Source: an uncultured Pseudomonadales bacterium
GTDB taxonomy: Bacteria; Pseudomonadota; Gammaproteobacteria; Pseudomonadales; Pseudohongiellaceae
Assembly: GCA_949372635.1 (NCBI GenBank)
Contig: CASIAB010000009.1
Span: 64,501 to 128,500 of the forward strand
Direction of reading: 5' to 3'
DNA: 64,000 nucleotides
Shown here: in pieces, positions 9,910 to 18,932 of the stretch
Position numbering within the stretch: position 1 is the first letter of the stretch
Layout: each line of letters begins with the position of its first letter
The notes under the pieces: model-generated
What the model was told of the DNA's origin: nothing
What the model saw: the letters and a program-made list of their open reading frames with translations, nothing else
Databases searched by the model: none
Position numbers and translations under genes: made by a program

Positions 9910-11565
9910 CTAGTCTATAACACGTTGCCCGTTTATCCATGTTTGTCTTACTTCTATCTGCCAGATCTCGCTCTCATCGATCGCAAACATATCTCTATCT
10001 AGAATTATAAAGTCTGCCTTCTTGCCCGGTTCCAAAGTGCCGAGTATATTTTCCTGATGACCCGAGTAGGCTGCGTCGATGGTGAAGCTGGCGAAGGCTT
10101 CAATAGCCGTCATCTTCTCTTCGGGGAACCAACCACCTGGAGGCTGGTTATTCTTGTCCTGACGAGTGATCGCTGCGTGCAGCCCGAAGAAGGGGTTCGG
10201 TGATTCCACAGGAAAGTCGGACCCGTTAGCTATCAACGCGCCAGCGTCGATTAGCTTGCGCCAAGCATAGGCACCCTGGATACGTATTTCGCCTATCCTG
10301 TCGACTGCCATGTTCTTGTCACTGGTGGCGTGTGTTGCCTGCATCGAAGGGATAACTCCGAGCTCTGCGAAGCGCAGTATGTCCTCATAGCGCAAAATCT
10401 GTGCATGCTCTACTCTGTGTCTCAAGTCTCTAGAGTCCGTTTCGGCGATGAGCTGCTCGTAGTTATCCAATACAGCCATATTCGCATTGTCGCCGATCGC
10501 ATGAGTATTCACCTGAAAGCCCGCGTTCATGGCCGCACGCATAAAATATTCAAGACGTTCTGGATTATGCAATAAAAGGCCTGTGTGCCCGGATTGATCG
10601 GAATAGTCGTCTATCATAGCGGCACCGCGGCTACCCAGTGCTCCATCGGCGGCGATTTTTACGCTGTTCATGGTAAGCGTGTCATCTGCGCTGCGGTAGT
10701 GTCCCTCATTGAGGCGCTGCTCATAGAAACTATCTCCCGCGGATAACATTACGTTGACGCGGATGGGAAGAGTGCCATCGTCTAACAGCTGCTTGTAAGC
10801 TTCTATTGTATCGCTTCCTGCGCCGGCATCGTGAACGCTGGTCAAGCCCTGTTTTGCCAATTCGAGCATCGCTGTGCGCAGAGCGAATTTTTGTTCTTCC
10901 ATACTGATTGCTGGAATCTGTGATCGAATAAGAGCCATGGCATTGTCGATGAATACGCCGGTAGGGTTTCCGTCTTCGTCACGAATTATTTGACCGCCGT
11001 CTGGATCTTCACTTCGACGGTCGACTCCGGCCAGTTGCATAGCCGCGCTGTTTGCCCATCCCGCGTGACCGTCTACACGGCTGAGCCAAACAGGTTTGTC
11101 TGGCAGGGCCGCGTCCAAGCTCACTGCCGATGGAAATTCGTTACTATCCCACAGCACTTGATTCCAGCCCCTCCCCTGAATCCATTCAAGCTGTTCGCTA
11201 TTCTCCGCAAAGTCTACGACGCGCTGCACTGCTGCTTGTTCTGTCTCGGTTCCCACCAAATCAACTCGCAACAGACTTAGGCCATAACTTAGAATGTGCC
11301 CGTGCGCATCGATCAGCCCGGGTATTAGCGTCTGACCGTCGCCGTCGATAAGCAGATCTGCCTGTTCTGGTAACTTTTCGCCTTCCGCGAAAACACGATC
11401 AACACGATCATCAGTAAATTGTATGGCGTTAAACTGCTGTAGCTCGCGGTTCGCGTTGAGCGTGTAGCCATTTACGTTCATGTAGAGGGTAGTATCAGCG
11501 GCAAGAGAGGTGCTCAGGGCGGCTGCCAGTGACAACACTAGAGCACAAAGGAATAGCTTCTTCAT
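9910..11565 (-). CDS. Exported amidohydrolase, YtcJ-like (metal-dependent hydrolase)
   Basis: A 551-residue amidohydrolase-superfamily enzyme with a Sec signal peptide ending at STSLAAD. I chose the ATG beginning MKKLFLC since the signal peptide starts there and GGAA lies just ahead; a longer frame adds 16 unlikely residues. The metal-binding HxH is IDAHGH (His88, His90), VDGHAGW and THAIGDNAN supply further ligands, and VESPNPFFGL with the C-terminal GKKADFIILD strand is diagnostic of the YtcJ / N-substituted formamide deformylase group. It precedes the acylase gene in an apparent two-gene operon, consistent with serial breakdown of an amide, but the substrate is unknown. Confidence 0.88.
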   Translation of the reverse strand: MKKLFLCALVLSLAAALSTSLAADTTLYMNVNGYTLNANRELQQFNAIQFTDDRVDRVFAEGEKLPEQADLLIDGDGQTLIPGLIDAHGHILSYGLSLLRVDLVGTETEQAAVQRVVDFAENSEQLEWIQGRGWNQVLWDSNEFPSAVSLDAALPDKPVWLSRVDGHAGWANSAAMQLAGVDRRSEDPDGGQIIRDEDGNPTGVFIDNAMALIRSQIPAISMEEQKFALRTAMLELAKQGLTSVHDAGAGSDTIEAYKQLLDDGTLPIRVNVMLSAGDSFYEQRLNEGHYRSADDTLTMNSVKIAADGALGSRGAAMIDDYSDQSGHTGLLLHNPERLEYFMRAAMNAGFQVNTHAIGDNANMAVLDNYEQLIAETDSRDLRHRVEHAQILRYEDILRFAELGVIPSMQATHATSDKNMAVDRIGEIRIQGAYAWRKLIDAGALIANGSDFPVESPNPFFGLHAAITRQDKNNQPPGGWFPEEKMTAIEAFASFTIDAAYSGHQENILGTLEPGKKADFIILDRDMFAIDESEIWQIEVRQTWINGQRVID

Positions 11566-11707
11566 TGTTTCCGGATTCTTATCTAGTTGATGGAGGAGTC
11601 TTGATACTAGCAACTTCCCTCTAGGCTGTCATAACGCTTTGAAGTCGCATTCTTGCTGCTCTAGATAGGGTTAGGCCTTAATGGATTTTTTTCAGGAGGT
11701 TTAGACG

Positions 11708-11744
11708 AAAAAAAACCCGGTTACTTTTCAGTGACCAGGTTTTT
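11708..11744 (-). terminator. Rho-independent terminator of the first PHM-like gene
   Basis: A 13-bp stem with two G-U pairs and a six-base loop ends in an A8 tract on the plus strand, which is a U-run on the minus-strand transcript. It lies just after the stop of the 11763-13523 gene. Confidence 0.75.
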
Positions 11745-11762
11745 GCAAACAGCTAGCTAAGA

Positions 11763-13523
11763 CTATTCACCTTCACTTGATTCTGCATCCACATAGCGGA
11801 AGAAGCCGAACATCATCTCTTGCCAAGTTTGCTCACCCCACGAAATCTCTGCTGAGGGATCTGGGTTGAAAGGATTCATCGCAGAATTATCGAACGTGGC
11901 GCGGAACACCATCTCTGTGCCAGCAGGGAGGAACTTAGGCTCTTTAAAGTCGTAAGTTTTCTGCCAGTTGAACTGATAGTTCGGTACGTTGAGAATCTCT
12001 TCTTCCGTTCCGTCAGGGTAGACGAGTTTGAAGTTCGCATCTTGTCCTCGGTAGTGCATGTGAGGGCCAACCATAGTCAAGTAGGCGTCTTTACGGAATT
12101 TCTTAGAAGCCACCATTTCATGATTTGCTTCGAACGGTGCAATAGCGATCTCAAGATCAGCAGCCGAACCACCTAAAATAGCGCGCTCAGGCTCTTCGTC
12201 CCAGAAATGTATACCAATTTCAGAAGCATCAACGGTCTCTTTGCCTGAAGAGGTGTAATGCATTTGGAGAATTAGGCCGCTTCCCTGAACGAGCGGGAAT
12301 CCTGCTTCGTCTGGGTAAGTATTGATAGTGTTACCTGGAGCGTACGCACCGAGGCCGATGCCTTGATTAAGAATGCCGAAGGGGTTCGGGCCACGTCCGC
12401 GGCCCGTATCAGGCGCTTGCGCCCAAGCGATAATGTGGTGCAGAACTGTGGTATCGCCGGCAACGAACTCAACCGCCTTAACCCACTTATCTTCTGGTAG
12501 GTCTAAGGGGAGAACGAGGTTACGGTACTCAACTGTACCAGTCGCTGGGATAGTCTGCGGTGGGATGTTGACGATCATATCTGGCTCGCCGTGGCCCCAT
12601 TTAACCGGAGAAATTTTGTATTCTGCGAGAGGGTCTGTTGAGCTGTCGTTCCCCGCGCCGCCGTCGATCCAATGGACGAGTTTCTGCGTCTCTTCGACAG
12701 AGATCTGGTTAATACCGTGGAACTGGTTCGAATACTCAGTCCCAATCTGTCCTGGCGGCATGCGCTTAGTAATTAGCACTTCACGAATCATTGGCGACCA
12801 GCCCTGAACCATTTGATGGCTGCTCATTGCGAAAGGGGCTATGCCGCCTTCCATATGGCAGGTAACACAGCGTTCCTTAAGAATAGGCGCAACGTCGTTG
12901 GCGTAGGATACTGAAGAGACAACAGCGGCGCTGGTTGAGAAGTCAATCTCCTCGCCCTTGCTTGCAACTTGCTTGGCGGTGATGTTTTGACCAGCAATAA
13001 ACGCGGTTAACGCGTCTGCAACATAATGTTCTTTAGCGCGTCTCGCGCGGCTGCCTTCCGCAAAACGATCGTTAAGTGCGCCGCGGTAAACAACCTCTTT
13101 AGCTGTTGGGTCAAGGATTGCTACTTCTGCAGTTCGGCTAAGGCCAAGCTCTTTGGCAACCAGTTGTGTGTCATCCATGAGAATACGCAGAGTTATGTCT
13201 TCTTTCTCCGCTGCTTCTCGCATGGCCAGCTTGTCAACGGAGCCAGTTGAATTGATCATTAAGAACTCGACCTTCTGCCCTTCGAATTGCTCAGCGACGT
13301 CCGCAAGATCAGAAGCGGCACGACGTGCGTCTCTGCTTTGGGGATCGTAGGAAAAAAGAACAATAGCCTGTTCGTCGCTATGGCGGCTTAGTTGGAAAAA
13401 ACGGCCTTCGGAATCAGTTAATGAGAAATCGCTAATTCGGTCAGCGGCGTTGACGGACATGCCAACGAAAACTGTCATTAGTGATGCAGTTGCGATCTTG
13501 GCAATCATTAAAAACCTAAGCAT
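11763..13523 (-). CDS. Redoxin-like / cytochrome c / PHM-type copper monooxygenase fusion, paralogue A
   Basis: The 586-residue exported protein (signal peptide to about MSVNAAD) has three parts. Residues 28-175 resemble a thioredoxin-fold redoxin but without any cysteine where the active site should be. One haem c site follows, Cys219-x-x-Cys222-His223, continuing into GGIAPFAM and RMPP. From about residue 310 the domain matches copper type II ascorbate-dependent monooxygenases: His362-His363 and His422 match the CuH ligands of PHM, and His488-x-His490 with Met570 (or 571) match CuM. All six ligands are present in the right order, so catalysis is plausible. Substrate and electron donor are unknown. 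It is on the opposite strand to its two paralogues, 5.4 kb away. AGGAG is six bases before the ATG. Confidence 0.85.
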   Translation of the reverse strand: MLRFLMIAKIATASLMTVFVGMSVNAADRISDFSLTDSEGRFFQLSRHSDEQAIVLFSYDPQSRDARRAASDLADVAEQFEGQKVEFLMINSTGSVDKLAMREAAEKEDITLRILMDDTQLVAKELGLSRTAEVAILDPTAKEVVYRGALNDRFAEGSRARRAKEHYVADALTAFIAGQNITAKQVASKGEEIDFSTSAAVVSSVSYANDVAPILKERCVTCHMEGGIAPFAMSSHQMVQGWSPMIREVLITKRMPPGQIGTEYSNQFHGINQISVEETQKLVHWIDGGAGNDSSTDPLAEYKISPVKWGHGEPDMIVNIPPQTIPATGTVEYRNLVLPLDLPEDKWVKAVEFVAGDTTVLHHIIAWAQAPDTGRGRGPNPFGILNQGIGLGAYAPGNTINTYPDEAGFPLVQGSGLILQMHYTSSGKETVDASEIGIHFWDEEPERAILGGSAADLEIAIAPFEANHEMVASKKFRKDAYLTMVGPHMHYRGQDANFKLVYPDGTEEEILNVPNYQFNWQKTYDFKEPKFLPAGTEMVFRATFDNSAMNPFNPDPSAEISWGEQTWQEMMFGFFRYVDAESSEGE

Positions 13524-14036
13524 TTTGCTCTCCTAAAACTTCAAAAATATAAGTACTTTTCTCTACACAGAATGAATATTAGAGTGCAAATCCACGGAAT
13601 ACTTCCCGAATATTGGAAAGAGTGTAAATTTTAATAATCGAATAGCTGTTTTTCACCGAATTGAGCTATTTCGAATGATCTATACGCGGCAGTGGGGAAA
13701 ATCCTTCGCGATACTCCTACAAATGTGAAAACCCGCTACCGGGGGCAGGAAGCTAATTATTTGATTCGCTAGCTATACCGTTTAAGCCGTGCAAATCGGC
13801 ATAGAATCTGCAAATCAATGTTCTTAAGAGATGCTCAATTTTTTATTTTCAGGAATCTGCCCAAGTGTTGGCAATATGAGGGATGCCATAATGCGAATTA
13901 TAGCGGCTTCACTGAGCACAATTAGGTCATTGTGAGGCTCGAATTAATGCTTAACCGGTGCTGGAGTTCAGGGGGCTACAGGCATTAGAATTCATCTGAA
14001 GTCTGGGTCTTTCCAGACACTCATTGAGGTGAGAAT
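13524..14036. other. Divergent intergenic region between PHM-like A and the nuclease-like gene
   Basis: These 513 bases hold no convincing gene. A TTGCAC box with a poor TAGAGA at 18 bases could drive the minus-strand gene. GAATATT motifs recur near 13571 and 13607. A 6-bp GTCTGG/CCAGAC hairpin at 14001-14018 lies directly ahead of the ribosome site of the next gene and might affect its translation. Confidence 0.4.
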
Positions 14037-14870
14037 TTGTTTTTGAAACGTTCTAAACAGACAGACGTAGTCATTTGCTTAGGACATCTGGCGTTCCCGG
14101 CAGGCATTCTCCGCCTATCTCGGATAGCTGCTCTGGGAGCATTGCTGATTGCCTTCATGTCTCAAAGTCAGGCTGCTGAGCTGCGAATAGCTCATTGCTT
14201 GTACGGCTGCCCGGCAGGGAGCAGCTCAGAGAACCACCTAATTCTTCGTCCTATCTATGCACTTTCATACAACACGCGCAATAAGGTTGCAGACTGGGCT
14301 GCCTATCGGGTTACATCCGGCTCGATAGGAATTGCGTCGAGCCTATCGCGCGCAGTCATGATCGATGACTTCGTCGAGGAGACGCTTAGTGCGGCGGATT
14401 TTATCAATGCCGAAGAGGCTGGACTTACTCGTGCGCAATTAGTGCCGCTGGTTAATTTTGCAGGCACCCCTTACTGGAATGAAGTGAATTACTTGAGTAA
14501 TGCTGTGGCTCGTAGCCGGAATTTGAGCCTAGGTGCATGGTATGGCTTGGAATGGTCAATTCGAAATTTGGTTAACCGGGAGCGAGAAGTGTATGTTTTG
14601 ACCGGGCCTATTTTTAGAGACACACCATTCTCTGCGAGTTTGGAAACAGAAACTCAACACAGGGTGCCAGATGCATTTTTCAAGATTGTAGTCTCGGCAG
14701 ATAATCGGGCTACGGCGTTTATCTTCGATCAAAATTTACCCGTACACGTTCATCACTGCGATACCAAAGTCGCTATCGGTGAAATTGAAACGGCTACAGG
14801 ATTAGATTTTTTCCCTGAAAACCCCAGGCTAGTTTTGGGATTGTTGGACACTAATTTGGGTTGTTTTTAG
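14037..14870 (+). CDS. Exported NUC1-type (DNA/RNA non-specific) endonuclease homologue lacking the DRGH motif
   Basis: This 277-residue protein has a long N-terminal signal region (hydrophobic 28-46, ending SQAAE). Beyond it the order LRPIYALSYNTRNKVADWAAY, then a YLSNAVARSRNLSLGAWYGLE block and VYVLTGPIF follows the Serratia-nuclease/NUC1 fold. In active enzymes a DRGH motif provides the general base; here the same place reads TRAQ (residues 131-134), so the catalytic His is replaced by Gln. The metal-ligand Asn (about 162) and Glu172 remain. It is either inactive, a binding protein, or uses altered chemistry. The TTG start is supported by AGGTGA upstream but is uncertain. Its stop overlaps the stop of the convergent gene. 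Confidence 0.7.
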   Translation: MFLKRSKQTDVVICLGHLAFPAGILRLSRIAALGALLIAFMSQSQAAELRIAHCLYGCPAGSSSENHLILRPIYALSYNTRNKVADWAAYRVTSGSIGIASSLSRAVMIDDFVEETLSAADFINAEEAGLTRAQLVPLVNFAGTPYWNEVNYLSNAVARSRNLSLGAWYGLEWSIRNLVNREREVYVLTGPIFRDTPFSASLETETQHRVPDAFFKIVVSADNRATAFIFDQNLPVHVHHCDTKVAIGEIETATGLDFFPENPRLVLGLLDTNLGCF

Positions 14871-15439
14871 CGAATCTCAGCTAGAAAATAGTCATCGCCG
14901 ATAAGCTCATTAATGAGTCTATCCAGAGCAGCACTTACAGTGACGGCCATGCCTTCGCTGGCAGGAGCTCTGCCGCGACCGAATAGGTTTGTCTGCCACA
15001 CCGTGCGACTGCCACTCATTAGCTGTACAGAGGCGCGCAGTGTTAATTCTAGCGTCTCAACGCCGCCACGATCGATGATTTTTGCCTCAGTGGCCGTCAG
15101 GTTTCCCTGTAAGAACATATCGCTATCTGCATCCACCAGATTTGCCTTCGCGTTTGCGAAGCCGCTTTGCATGGCATCCTGTATTATTTCAGCGATCGCC
15201 TTCTGCGCTTGAAAACCATCGGCACCCAAAAGCTGAGCATCCGAAATCAGGCGTGGGTCTGCTACTGAGCGACTATCTGTGAATTCGGCAATGCGCAAAC
15301 TAACTTTCATGTTGCTTAGATCGGCGCGCGGGCTACCAGTTTTTTCGTAGTTGATGAAAATATCTTCCGCTGCTAGGGCGGGAATGGAGAATAAACTAAT
15401 GCAGGCGGCACATAGTGAAATCATATATCGGATTGTCAT
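14867..15439 (-). CDS. Periplasmic protein of unknown function
   Basis: I do not recognise a family with certainty. The 190-residue product has a clean signal peptide (residues 1-23, IPALA-AED). The mature part alternates beta-strand-like stretches with a helix around residues 75-100 and has a GxLTATEAKII...LELTLRASVQL strand pair, somewhat like YajG-type or outer-membrane-associated proteins of the lipoprotein assembly type. There is no lipobox and no enzymatic motif. It converges on the nuclease homologue with overlapping stop codons and has a plausible promoter upstream. A second in-frame ATG five codons in is possible. Confidence 0.6.
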   Translation of the reverse strand: MTIRYMISLCAACISLFSIPALAAEDIFINYEKTGSPRADLSNMKVSLRIAEFTDSRSVADPRLISDAQLLGADGFQAQKAIAEIIQDAMQSGFANAKANLVDADSDMFLQGNLTATEAKIIDRGGVETLELTLRASVQLMSGSRTVWQTNLFGRGRAPASEGMAVTVSAALDRLINELIGDDYFLAEIR

Positions 15440-15526
15440 GGAGATTAGTCTCTCGTCGTTTATTGATTTAATGTTGGTGGTTGTGACTAGTCGAATTTCT
15501 CAAATAGCCTGTATGTTCGAGTTTTG

Positions 15527-15555
15527 AGCATAATTGACATGGTAAACATGATCAA
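15527..15555 (-). promoter_or_regulatory. Sigma-70-type promoter candidate for the 14867-15439 gene
   Basis: Read on the minus strand: TTGATC, 17 bases, TATGCT, 88 bases ahead of the start codon. Spacing is ideal; both boxes match consensus at four of six. Confidence 0.4.
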
Positions 15556-15754
15556 GTTTCAGAACCGTATAGAGAGTTGTAAAGATGAGCTGCTGTTTGT
15601 CCTGCTTTCAGTATTTTATAGATGGTGCTTATAGAATGTTTTGCGGCTAGGAGGCTATTCGGCAGCCATCAGCTGTTATAAAAAGTCGTTTCTCCACAGC
15701 TCTAAATTTCTTTGGTCATGCTTATAGAACTTTTCCGTAGCAATCGTATGCCAT

Positions 15755-15788
15755 AAAAAAGCCGTATCGAATTGCTTCGATACGGCTT
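15755..15788 (-). terminator. Rho-independent terminator of the PAL-like gene
   Basis: A perfect 13-bp stem (AAGCCGTATCGAA and complement) with a four-base loop, followed by six U residues in the minus-strand transcript, lies 25 bases past the stop codon. Confidence 0.88.
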
Positions 15789-15813
15789 AGTTTAAAACAC
15801 TCTGAAGAGTTTC

Positions 15814-17004
15814 TTACAGCTCGTCAGCAGGCCAAGTCGGCGCGCGATCTACGACTGTTACCGGGCGAACTCCTTGGTATAGGAATTTCTGTACTCGGCT
15901 GCCTTCATAAGTCTCAGTAGTGTAGATGTTGTTCTGAGAGTCAGTGGCAATACTGTGAGGCGCGTAAAATGTACCTGGCTGACGACCACCTTGACCGAAA
16001 GTATAAAGTACTTCCATTGACTCACGATCGATTACAGAGATCTTGAAGTTTTGACCGTCTGCAAGATAGATGAACTCTTGCTCAGGGTCGCGTGAGAAAG
16101 CGATATCCCAAGTTGAACCTTGATTCAACGTAGCTGGGTTATAAACAACTTCTCTTACGTAAGTACCGTCTTTGCGGAAGACCTGAACTCGGTCAGCACC
16201 ACGGTCACACACGTATACAAGTCCGTCGTTTGAAGGCTCTGCACAGTGAACTGGGCCACGAAATTGCTGGGGTCCAGGCTGGCCAGGAACATAAGTTACA
16301 TCAGCTTCATCGTCAGGAGTATTGCCGTAAGCACCCCAGTAGCGCTTGAAAGCACCAGTAGCTACGTCAACAACTGCAACGCGCTTGTTCTGATATCCAT
16401 CAGCGAAGTAGGCTTCGTTAGCCTCAACGTCAATGGCGATTTCAGCAACGCGACCGTAATGGGTCTCGCTGTTACTGTTGCGATCTTCGCCTTGCATGCC
16501 GATTGTGCGAATGTATTCGCCGTCACGTGTGAACACAAGAACGTGTGAGTCACCAGCGCCATTACCGCCGATCCAAACGTCACCGTTAGGTGCGATTTCG
16601 ATGCCGTGGTTTGATGCAGGCCAAGTGTAAGGAGCACCTTCAACAGGTCCGCCCCACGCATTGATGATGTTGCCTTCGATGTCGATTTCAATGATTGGTG
16701 GTGCAGGAGTACAGCATTCTGCGACTCCCCCCTGTAGACCGATTTCAGTGTTGCCACCGAACTGAGACGCATCATTTCTGTGAACAATGAAGATATGATC
16801 TCTCTCGTCTACGTCAACGCCGATTGTGTTGCCCATTGCCCAATGATTTGGGAGTGGCTTAGGCCAGAATGGGTCCACGAGAAAATGTGGCGCCATCACA
16901 TCGTTAGATGCAGCGATGCTCGGCTCTTGTATCTTCGATTGTCCAAGACCAAGGACAACCAATGCAACAACCAGAGTTGCACCTACAATTAATTTCTTTT
17001 TCAT
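15814..17004 (-). CDS. Exported NHL beta-propeller, peptidyl-alpha-hydroxyglycine alpha-amidating lyase (PAL)-like
   Basis: A 396-residue NHL-repeat six-bladed propeller with an N-terminal signal/anchor (residues 4-22). Blade by blade it follows the PAL half of animal peptide-amidating monooxygenase. By my reading Arg76 (IVHRND), His133 (SNHGIEIA), Tyr204 (ADGYQNKR), His253 (GPVHCA), Arg268 (VCDRGADRVQ) and His350 (YAPHSIA) correspond to PAL Arg533, His585, Tyr654, His690, Arg706 and His786, with similar spacing. The three His are the zinc ligands and Tyr/Arg are catalytic in PAL. The Asp after the last His in PAL is Ser here. A lyase acting on alpha-hydroxylated amides is the best guess. GGAGG precedes the ATG. 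It is flanked by PHM-like genes, the other PAM half. Confidence 0.82.
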   Translation of the reverse strand: MKKKLIVGATLVVALVVLGLGQSKIQEPSIAASNDVMAPHFLVDPFWPKPLPNHWAMGNTIGVDVDERDHIFIVHRNDASQFGGNTEIGLQGGVAECCTPAPPIIEIDIEGNIINAWGGPVEGAPYTWPASNHGIEIAPNGDVWIGGNGAGDSHVLVFTRDGEYIRTIGMQGEDRNSNSETHYGRVAEIAIDVEANEAYFADGYQNKRVAVVDVATGAFKRYWGAYGNTPDDEADVTYVPGQPGPQQFRGPVHCAEPSNDGLVYVCDRGADRVQVFRKDGTYVREVVYNPATLNQGSTWDIAFSRDPEQEFIYLADGQNFKISVIDRESMEVLYTFGQGGRQPGTFYAPHSIATDSQNNIYTTETYEGSRVQKFLYQGVRPVTVVDRAPTWPADEL

Positions 17005-17237
17005 TCTTATTTTCCTCCAAATGCCCGATTTACGGGGGGGTTAACTTTTCCAGAGCAAGCCTGAGTATACTCATTTCTTTGTAGACAGTATACTCACAGG
17101 CCAAATTATCCGGGGCTTGGTGTAAGTATTTGTAACAGCCTTTGTGTAGATAGCGATTGTTGCGCTATTGAGGTTGTAGTGGACTTTCTTTATGTCCTGC
17201 CTATCTAACTGAAATCACTAATAACAAATAAGAAATT

Positions 17238-18617
17238 ATGAAGAAAATCAGCGCTATATTAAGCATAGGTTTACTTAAAAAACTCATTACATTCTGTGTG
17301 TTGCTTGCAGCTTTCTTGGCGCCATCATTGACTTTGGCGCACGATATTCCGAGCCGTGTCACTGTATATGCATTCGTCAAACCCGAAGGTAATCAATTGA
17401 CGGCATTACTCCGTGTGCCTATGGAGGCTTTTGGTGAGATCAGTTTTCCGTTGCGAGGCCCCGGCTATCTTCAGTTCTCCGAGGCGGAGTTCGCTCTCAA
17501 TGATGCAGCTCGTGTTTATATCACTGAATCTATGCGCTTTTACGAAAACGATGAGGAATTGACCGAGAAGCAACTGGAAACCGTGCGCGTGTCGTTACCA
17601 TCTAACCGATCTTTCACTACCTATGATGAAGCCTTAGAAAATATTCTCAGCCCACGGCTGGAAGATTCGGTGGATTTATTTTGGCGACAGGGTGTGTTGG
17701 ATGTCATGGTGACCTATCCCATCGCGTCGGATCAGTCTGAATTCTCCATCAATCCCGAGATAGGCACCTTGTCGAATCAGACCACAACTGTGCTGCGCTT
17801 CCTATTGCCATCGGGTGCTGAACGCGTCTTCAACTATCTAGGTAATCCAGGTGTGGTGTTATTGGACCCACGTTGGTACCAGGCCGCACTCCGATTTGTA
17901 AATATGGGCTTCGAGCACATACTAGAGGGCATAGATCACCTGTTGTTTCTATTCTGTCTCGTGATACCTCTGCGCAGCATACGTGCGCTAATTCCGGTGG
18001 TAACGTCGTTCACTATCGCCCATTCGATTACTCTTATCAGCTCGGCATTTGGTATGGCGCCTAACGCGCTCTGGTTCCCACCGTTGATCGAAACCCTAAT
18101 AGCGCTCTCCATTGTCTACATGGCATTCGAAAACATAGTAGGCGCAAAACTGCAGCACCGCTGGGTGGCTGCTTTTGGCTTTGGTCTGGTGCACGGCTTT
18201 GGTTTTTCTTTCCTGTTTAGCGACACGCTGCAGTTTGCGGGCGGACATCTATTCTCTTCATTGCTGGCATTCAATGTCGGTGTGGAACTTGGTCAGATCC
18301 TTGTGCTTATTCTGGTTATTCCTCTGCTGCGCATGCTGTTTCGCTTCTTCGTTCAAGAACGCGTTGGCACCATTTTGCTGTCCGCTTTGGTAGCACACAG
18401 CGCTTGGCACTGGATGCTCGATAGAGGCAACACACTAGCGCAATTTCAAATGCAAATGCCGATCCTCGATTCGATTTTCTTCGCAGGTTTAATGCGCTGG
18501 GGCATGATGTTAATCGTTATTGGGCTTGCACTTTGGGCAATGTATGAACTGTTCCGTAGATTCTCGCTCGTCGAGAACATGGCCAGTTATGGCGAGAGCC
18601 GCGACGTCGAGAGCTAA
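17238..18617 (+). CDS. HupE/UreJ-like membrane protein with periplasmic N-terminal domain
   Basis: The 459-residue protein has a signal peptide (to LTLAHD), a soluble, probably periplasmic beta-rich domain to about residue 215, then about six or seven membrane spans. The membrane part carries HupE/UreJ_2-type motifs: GFEHILEGIDHLLFLF, TSFTIAHSITL, GFGLVHGFGFS and FNVGVELGQ. The repeated intramembrane His and Asp/Glu suggest transition-metal handling, as HupE and UreJ are nickel/cobalt permease-like. Here, between PAL-like and copper-dependent PHM-like genes, copper or zinc supply is an attractive inference but nothing in the sequence decides the metal. Confidence 0.82.
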   Translation: MKKISAILSIGLLKKLITFCVLLAAFLAPSLTLAHDIPSRVTVYAFVKPEGNQLTALLRVPMEAFGEISFPLRGPGYLQFSEAEFALNDAARVYITESMRFYENDEELTEKQLETVRVSLPSNRSFTTYDEALENILSPRLEDSVDLFWRQGVLDVMVTYPIASDQSEFSINPEIGTLSNQTTTVLRFLLPSGAERVFNYLGNPGVVLLDPRWYQAALRFVNMGFEHILEGIDHLLFLFCLVIPLRSIRALIPVVTSFTIAHSITLISSAFGMAPNALWFPPLIETLIALSIVYMAFENIVGAKLQHRWVAAFGFGLVHGFGFSFLFSDTLQFAGGHLFSSLLAFNVGVELGQILVLILVIPLLRMLFRFFVQERVGTILLSALVAHSAWHWMLDRGNTLAQFQMQMPILDSIFFAGLMRWGMMLIVIGLALWAMYELFRRFSLVENMASYGESRDVES

Positions 18618-18932
18618 ATTAGAAGTATTTGGATAGCCCTTTTGCCGGTGTCATATGTACTTTCGAGCCGGCTACAAATTCCTAAACTATTGAATTGATA
18701 AGATCTATTGACGGAGTTCGCGCCCATTCAGTTTCAGTTTGTCACAAAGCCTTAAAGTCTGTAGTTGTGCGTTAACAAGCAGATTGCGCTAAGCTGCCCG
18801 ACATTGCTTGAATTCAGGTCTAAGCGAATTCTGTTGTAGCCTAATTGCAGTGGAGCGAAGGGAGTTCTAAAGAGGAATTGCCGCTCCACTCTTTCACTGA
18901 GCAGCGACCTTGCTAACTGAAAGGTTATTTAA
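18618..18932. other. Intergenic region ahead of PHM-like paralogue B
   Basis: 315 bases with no gene. A 9-bp inverted repeat (AGTGGAGCG at 18849, CGCTCCACT ending 18890) can form a hairpin with a 24-base loop about 40 bases before the start codon of the next gene. A TTGACG box at 18708 lacks a matching -10. Confidence 0.4.

Larger units (their letters stand above)
15440..15813. other. Intergenic region upstream of the unknown periplasmic gene
   Basis: 374 bases without a gene. It contains a minus-strand promoter candidate (15527-15555) and the minus-strand terminator of the PAL-like gene (15755-15788). The remainder shows nothing I can name. Confidence 0.5.
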
